A DNA stretch of 64,000 nt from Ectocarpus siliculosus (Eukaryota; Sar; Phaeophyceae; Ectocarpales; Ectocarpaceae). Every line of letters starts with the position of its first letter. Position 1 is the first letter of the stretch. The notes beneath the pieces were generated by a model that saw only the letters and a list, made by a program, of their open reading frames with translations, searched no databases and was not told the origin of the DNA. Position numbers and translations under genes: made by a program. The stretch is taken from positions 153,122 through 217,121 of the forward strand of contig FN649756.1 in assembly GCA_000310025.1 (NCBI GenBank). The letters are read 5' to 3'. Of the stretch, positions 60,200-64,000 are shown piece after piece.

Positions 60200-63100
60200 T
60201 CATTTTGTAGCCCCCTTGGTTTGCTTCGTGGTTCTCTGGTTGGGTTCCTCGTCGAGTTTTCTCTTCGCGTCCCTTTTCGTCCCCTTCTTGGCACCGCTGG
60301 TGCTTCTGCTGCTGCTGGCACGTGCTTTGCTAGCAAGAGCTAGCACCTTCTTCATGCCGGTGGTGATGCCCACCCCGCCCATGTCGGAAACATCCACCCA
60401 GCGATTCTGGAACGTGATTCGTAACGAACGTGGCACACATGCGGGGGCTCAGTTGCGTTGTATTTGCATGGTTTGGTTTTATTATCGCCACCGGCCAGCG
60501 CACGCAACAGTAGTCGCTACCCCAGGTCGTACTCTATGCGTGGAGATGAGAGATTGGAGGTGTATACCCCGACAACTGTACGAATAAGAATGGTACAAAC
60601 CATCAACGAAGCAACCGCAACCTTTACCGGATCAAACTGAACAGAGAGGGACGCATATATAGACATCAACATGTCAAAGGCGCCGAAAACTCTGCCTAGC
60701 AAGCTGTTCAATAGGTTTTCCTGCTCAAACTGTCTACAGCTATCAGCGTGATGTCCCACCTCCCGGGAGCTGGTTGTGCCAAATTTATCATCCATGCCAG
60801 GGTCACTCGCGATCTCTATGCGTTCCACCTGAACGTGGAGACACGACACACACACGAGTAAGGTCCACCGGTGCAACGCAAGCACAGGGAGAAACAACGC
60901 AAGAACCAACCAGTTTCGAAACAAAACAATGCATCGTACTCGTCGGAACGCGAAACCTGTTTCTTCCCATAAAATATGCGAGATTCACCTGCCGGTACTG
61001 GACGCACCGCGTGTGAATGTCCCTACACTCGAGTTGTCACATGGATAACGAAATGCATGTTCCCACAACATTTTGATGTCCGCCTCCCGTCAACGCGGCC
61101 AATGTAGAAACTGCGATGTGTGCCGATCGAAAAGAAAATTAACTACCGCACCTTACTGTGAGCGGTTTCTGGAAGGACTTTTCGTCATTGAGTCGACATT
61201 GTTTTGCAAGAGAGATCAAAAACTTGTTTTGCACCTCGACAGGCGTTCTTTACTCGGACCGCGCAATTAACCATCCACCTTAAACTGGGCAAACAATCAA
61301 AAGCATGCTTCCTCGACGCCGGCACGGAAAATCAATGTTATCCCCACCTTCTTAGCGATCATCTTGGCGAAAAGAGGTGCGACTACCGCACTCACTGTGG
61401 TACATACCACACAAGATTTGAAGTAGGACTTGTCTTGGTTCGATTTTGCTCATACCTGCATGGTGTGCCTTAAGTGAGAGAACACGTGCGTTGCGGTGCC
61501 TACGCTCGCTCTACCTAAGAGGACGACAACAGGAAGAAATAAGGGGTGGGGGACGAAACACGGGATAAGCACGCATATCTGAGATTGAAGAGGCCGCAAC
61601 AGCTAGAACTTAACGCCGCTCACGTACAGATGTGCGTAGACGTACCTCCCTGGCCAATCAGCATGCCTGAGAGACCACCGTGTCAAACAATAGTGCGGGG
61701 GGACCTACAAGACTTCGATGTTGTCAACATCGAAAGGTTCAACATTGCCTCGGTTCTCTAAAGAACACGGTGGACTTTCCCCAGCCAATACCACCCTTTC
61801 GATGTTTGCAAGCCGGCCGAGGGTATGTCGGCATCAAGCAAGAGACAACAAATATGGCCGCACCACATGTGCACATGACATGGTTTATTTTCTCTCGAAA
61901 AATCCTACGCCCAGAACTGCGAAAAGGTTACCTGATGTTCACATCCTCTACTTGCCCAGCAATCTGCTCGTTCGTGGCGTTGAGCGCCAAAAAAAAAAAA
62001 AGCGGCCAATATTTCTATGGCACATTTCGGGAATACGCACTCACTTCGAACGAGGGTCTCAGAGAGGCCCAGATCACAAAACAGGAAGGCGTCCACCAAT
62101 CGCAACCTTTCCTTCTCCGGCACATCGGACGAAGGAACAACAGTCCCTCTTGCCCGATTTCCGGCGTCAGAGCTCCTCGGCTCCGACCCATCCCTAAGCA
62201 TAACACAGGGGCATTCCCACTGACCGGCAAGCAACCCCTGAGATAGACAAGTTAAGGCGAGGGTCGCCGAGGAGCCGACATCGCGAGCCAATAACACTGG
62301 TGGCTCGAGTCCAAAACACCATCAAAGCCAAACAAGAAACACGTAGTTCACGCTGGGCGATCGAAACACGGTAAATCTCGAAAGGAAAGGAAGCACCGAC
62401 TACGCTATCGATCACTAGGACGGGTCACAAACATAGACACCCGTGTGAAACATCCATATGAAGTCGCCAATAGAGTCACCATGGCGTGCTGTTTACACCG
62501 TGGCGAGCGGTATGCCCACACGAGTTACAACAGTGATGGGCTCGCGATAGCGCCAGCATGTGCCAGCCGGTATCCCGGCACTCCTGCCGACATCCGCTGG
62601 CACTATCCACCGTATGAAACTACGTTGATCTACTTTTTTCTGTGTGTCGCGGTTGAACCGGCCGTACTGAGGGCTCACGGCACTACGGAAGGCCGCCCAT
62701 TTTATGCACGGCCTCGTCCCGGGCTCGAAACTCGGCTGTGGAAAAAAGGGATGTGCACGTCTCACCGTTTCCGGACGTTTAACGAGTAGGACCTGCGGGC
62801 CCGCCGGTCCGTCGCGTTCAACTACAGACACCGAGAGCGCTTGATCTTTCACCAGCCTGAGCAAGAGACAGCATGGAGACAAGGCGAAAAAATACGCGGT
62901 CAAGAGCAGAGACAGAATTCGGCGGACCCCAACCGACGACCACACCGTCACACTGTCGACTTCTCGTTGGAACGAAATGCTCGCGCCCAGTCAACCAGAG
63001 ACCTCAAAAGGTCTAAGAACGCGCCTGCCGTATCATAGAGAACATTGTGGGCATGCACGTGAGCACGCGATGCCGTGTGTCAGGGGTAGCGCGGCAGATT

Positions 63101-63296
63101 CAATGCATAAAAGCACGTTCAAACAAGGCAGGAGGCCGAGGTAATGCTCACGTCTTGGCAGCCTTCCGCGGAAAGTCTGTCACGGCCGTTGGTACCACCG
63201 CCATCCCATCCTCCCCAACCTCGCACACAGTGCAACCGCAAGCGCCCAGCTCGCCGTTCTCTCGTGAGACAACGGATGAGGGGGAAGGCCTGGCCG

Positions 63297-63343
<47 letters not shown>

Positions 63344-63507
63344 TTGCCTGCCGCAAAAGCGGTGCCCCTCGTAGAAGATGCCGCGTGTTTGGGTCCTTTG
63401 GATCCTGCGGAGGTAAGCTTCTTGGCGAAGCATGACGTTCTTACGGGGCAGGCAGAGCAGGAGGGATTCTTGACCGTGCAGACGGTTGCGCCTAGCTCCA
63501 TCAAAGC
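60200..63507 (-). CDS. MUTYH: MutY/MUTYH adenine DNA glycosylase, C-terminal part
   Basis: Six exons (63152-63507, 62766-62856, 62045-62237, 61456-61514, 60760-60828, 60200-60406) join in phase and give the C-terminal half. The first visible exon starts ALMELGATVCTVKNPSCSAC and holds the iron-sulfur cluster (C-x6-C-x2-C-x5-C). A Ser run and linker follow, then VTDFPRKAAKT. The NUDIX-like OGG-recognition domain covers the other exons: LSVSVVERDGPAGPQVLLVK, GLLAGQWECP, THVFSHLRHTMQ, and TTGMKKVLAL before a Lys-rich tail that may be a nuclear signal. The enzyme removes adenine paired with 8-oxoguanine. The helix-hairpin-helix catalytic half must lie to the right of the window. GLLAGQWECP has Cys where most family members have Phe (WEFP). 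Confidence 0.94.
63299..63347. repeat. CTG/CAG microsatellite coding polyserine in MUTYH
   Basis: About fourteen GCT units, read on the minus strand as AGC (Ser), in the linker between the iron-sulfur cluster and the NUDIX-like domain. On the opposite strand they give a false poly-Leu frame. Confidence 0.92.
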
Positions 63508-63699
63508 CTGGCAGCATAAGGTACCACAACAATGGCATGCCAACAACGAATGAGATGAGAACAAAACGAAGGGTGTTCACTGCAGTGCGTTCGTCAGCAA
63601 TAATGAGAAATCTTCCCGGAGAGTAACAGGAACACCACTCTGATCCTACTGCGCATCCAAAGGGCTTCAATTACAACGAGGGGGCATGCCCCAGCGCGC

Positions 63700-64000
63700 G
63701 GGGGGGGGGGGGGGGGGGGAAAACCGGTTTAAACTCCAAACAAAGGGAAAACCAAGGGAACAAAACCCCCAAGCAAGCAATCCAAAGGGGACCCCGGATT
63801 CCTTTACCCCCCAAATGGGCCCCCCTAACAAATCCACCCTTCCCCAATAACCCTGGTCCTTTAAGGCCACCAAGGCAAAAACCCCCCCCGGCCCAACCAA
63901 ACTTTTGGGTCCTAATGGCCGGGCGAAAAAGGGGCGGGCCGGGGGTTCTGCCCCCCCGGGGAAACAAACCCCTTTTGGAATTTTGGGGGCCACCCGGGCT
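63700..64000. other. Probable low-quality sequence
   Basis: From the G run at about 63700 onward the sequence is made of runs of the same base (GGGG, CCCCCC, AAAA) at a density not seen elsewhere in the window. It looks like the tail of a poor read rather than genomic DNA. No feature should be called in it. Confidence 0.65.

Noticed and set aside
63047-63553. Plus-strand protein with a poly-Leu segment resembling a membrane helix
   Set aside because: It is antisense to the MUTYH exon 63152-63507; the Leu run is the CTG repeat.

Overview
The window looks like nuclear DNA of a brown alga (Ectocarpus-like) or a close photosynthetic stramenopile. The evidence is: roughly balanced base composition, small genes cut into many short exons by introns of a few hundred bases, neighbouring genes on alternating strands with short shared promoters, a single-exon protein with a heterokont-type plastid presequence (signal peptide followed by Phe at the predicted cleavage site), and many GCT/CAG runs. 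The species call is inference. No exon was confirmed by transcripts; models were built by reading splice sites and checking that reading phase is kept across every junction.

Left part (1-25.5 kb), host genes: a KH-domain RNA-binding protein (minus, runs off the left edge), a complete derlin (minus), a small RING-finger protein (plus, head to head with the derlin across 160 bp), a complete PEX4-type ubiquitin-conjugating enzyme (minus), and a putative plastid-targeted coiled-coil protein (minus). Derlin, RING protein and E2 put three ubiquitin/protein-turnover genes within 12 kb. A perfect 569-bp inverted copy of part of the PEX4 gene ends exactly at a 100-N gap and may be an assembly fault.

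Middle part (25.5-38.2 kb), mobile DNA: a block of four genes that may be one DNA transposon. An OTU-like gene and a Cys-rich gene read rightward; an eight-exon zinc-ribbon/DDE transposase and an adenine-type methyltransferase read leftward and meet them. It is followed by a 1.2-kb PIF/Harbinger-like element with clear terminal repeats and a TTA target duplication, degenerate tandem repeats, and a roughly 450-bp fold-back hairpin.

Right part (38.5-64 kb): a fossil Ty3/gypsy region with a directly repeated LTR-like segment, a broken LINE, two copies of an unrecognised multi-exon gene about 8 kb apart (left copy open, right copy decayed), and the C-terminal half of a MutY/MUTYH adenine glycosylase (minus), whose N-terminal half lies beyond the right edge. 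The last 300 bases look like poor-quality sequence.
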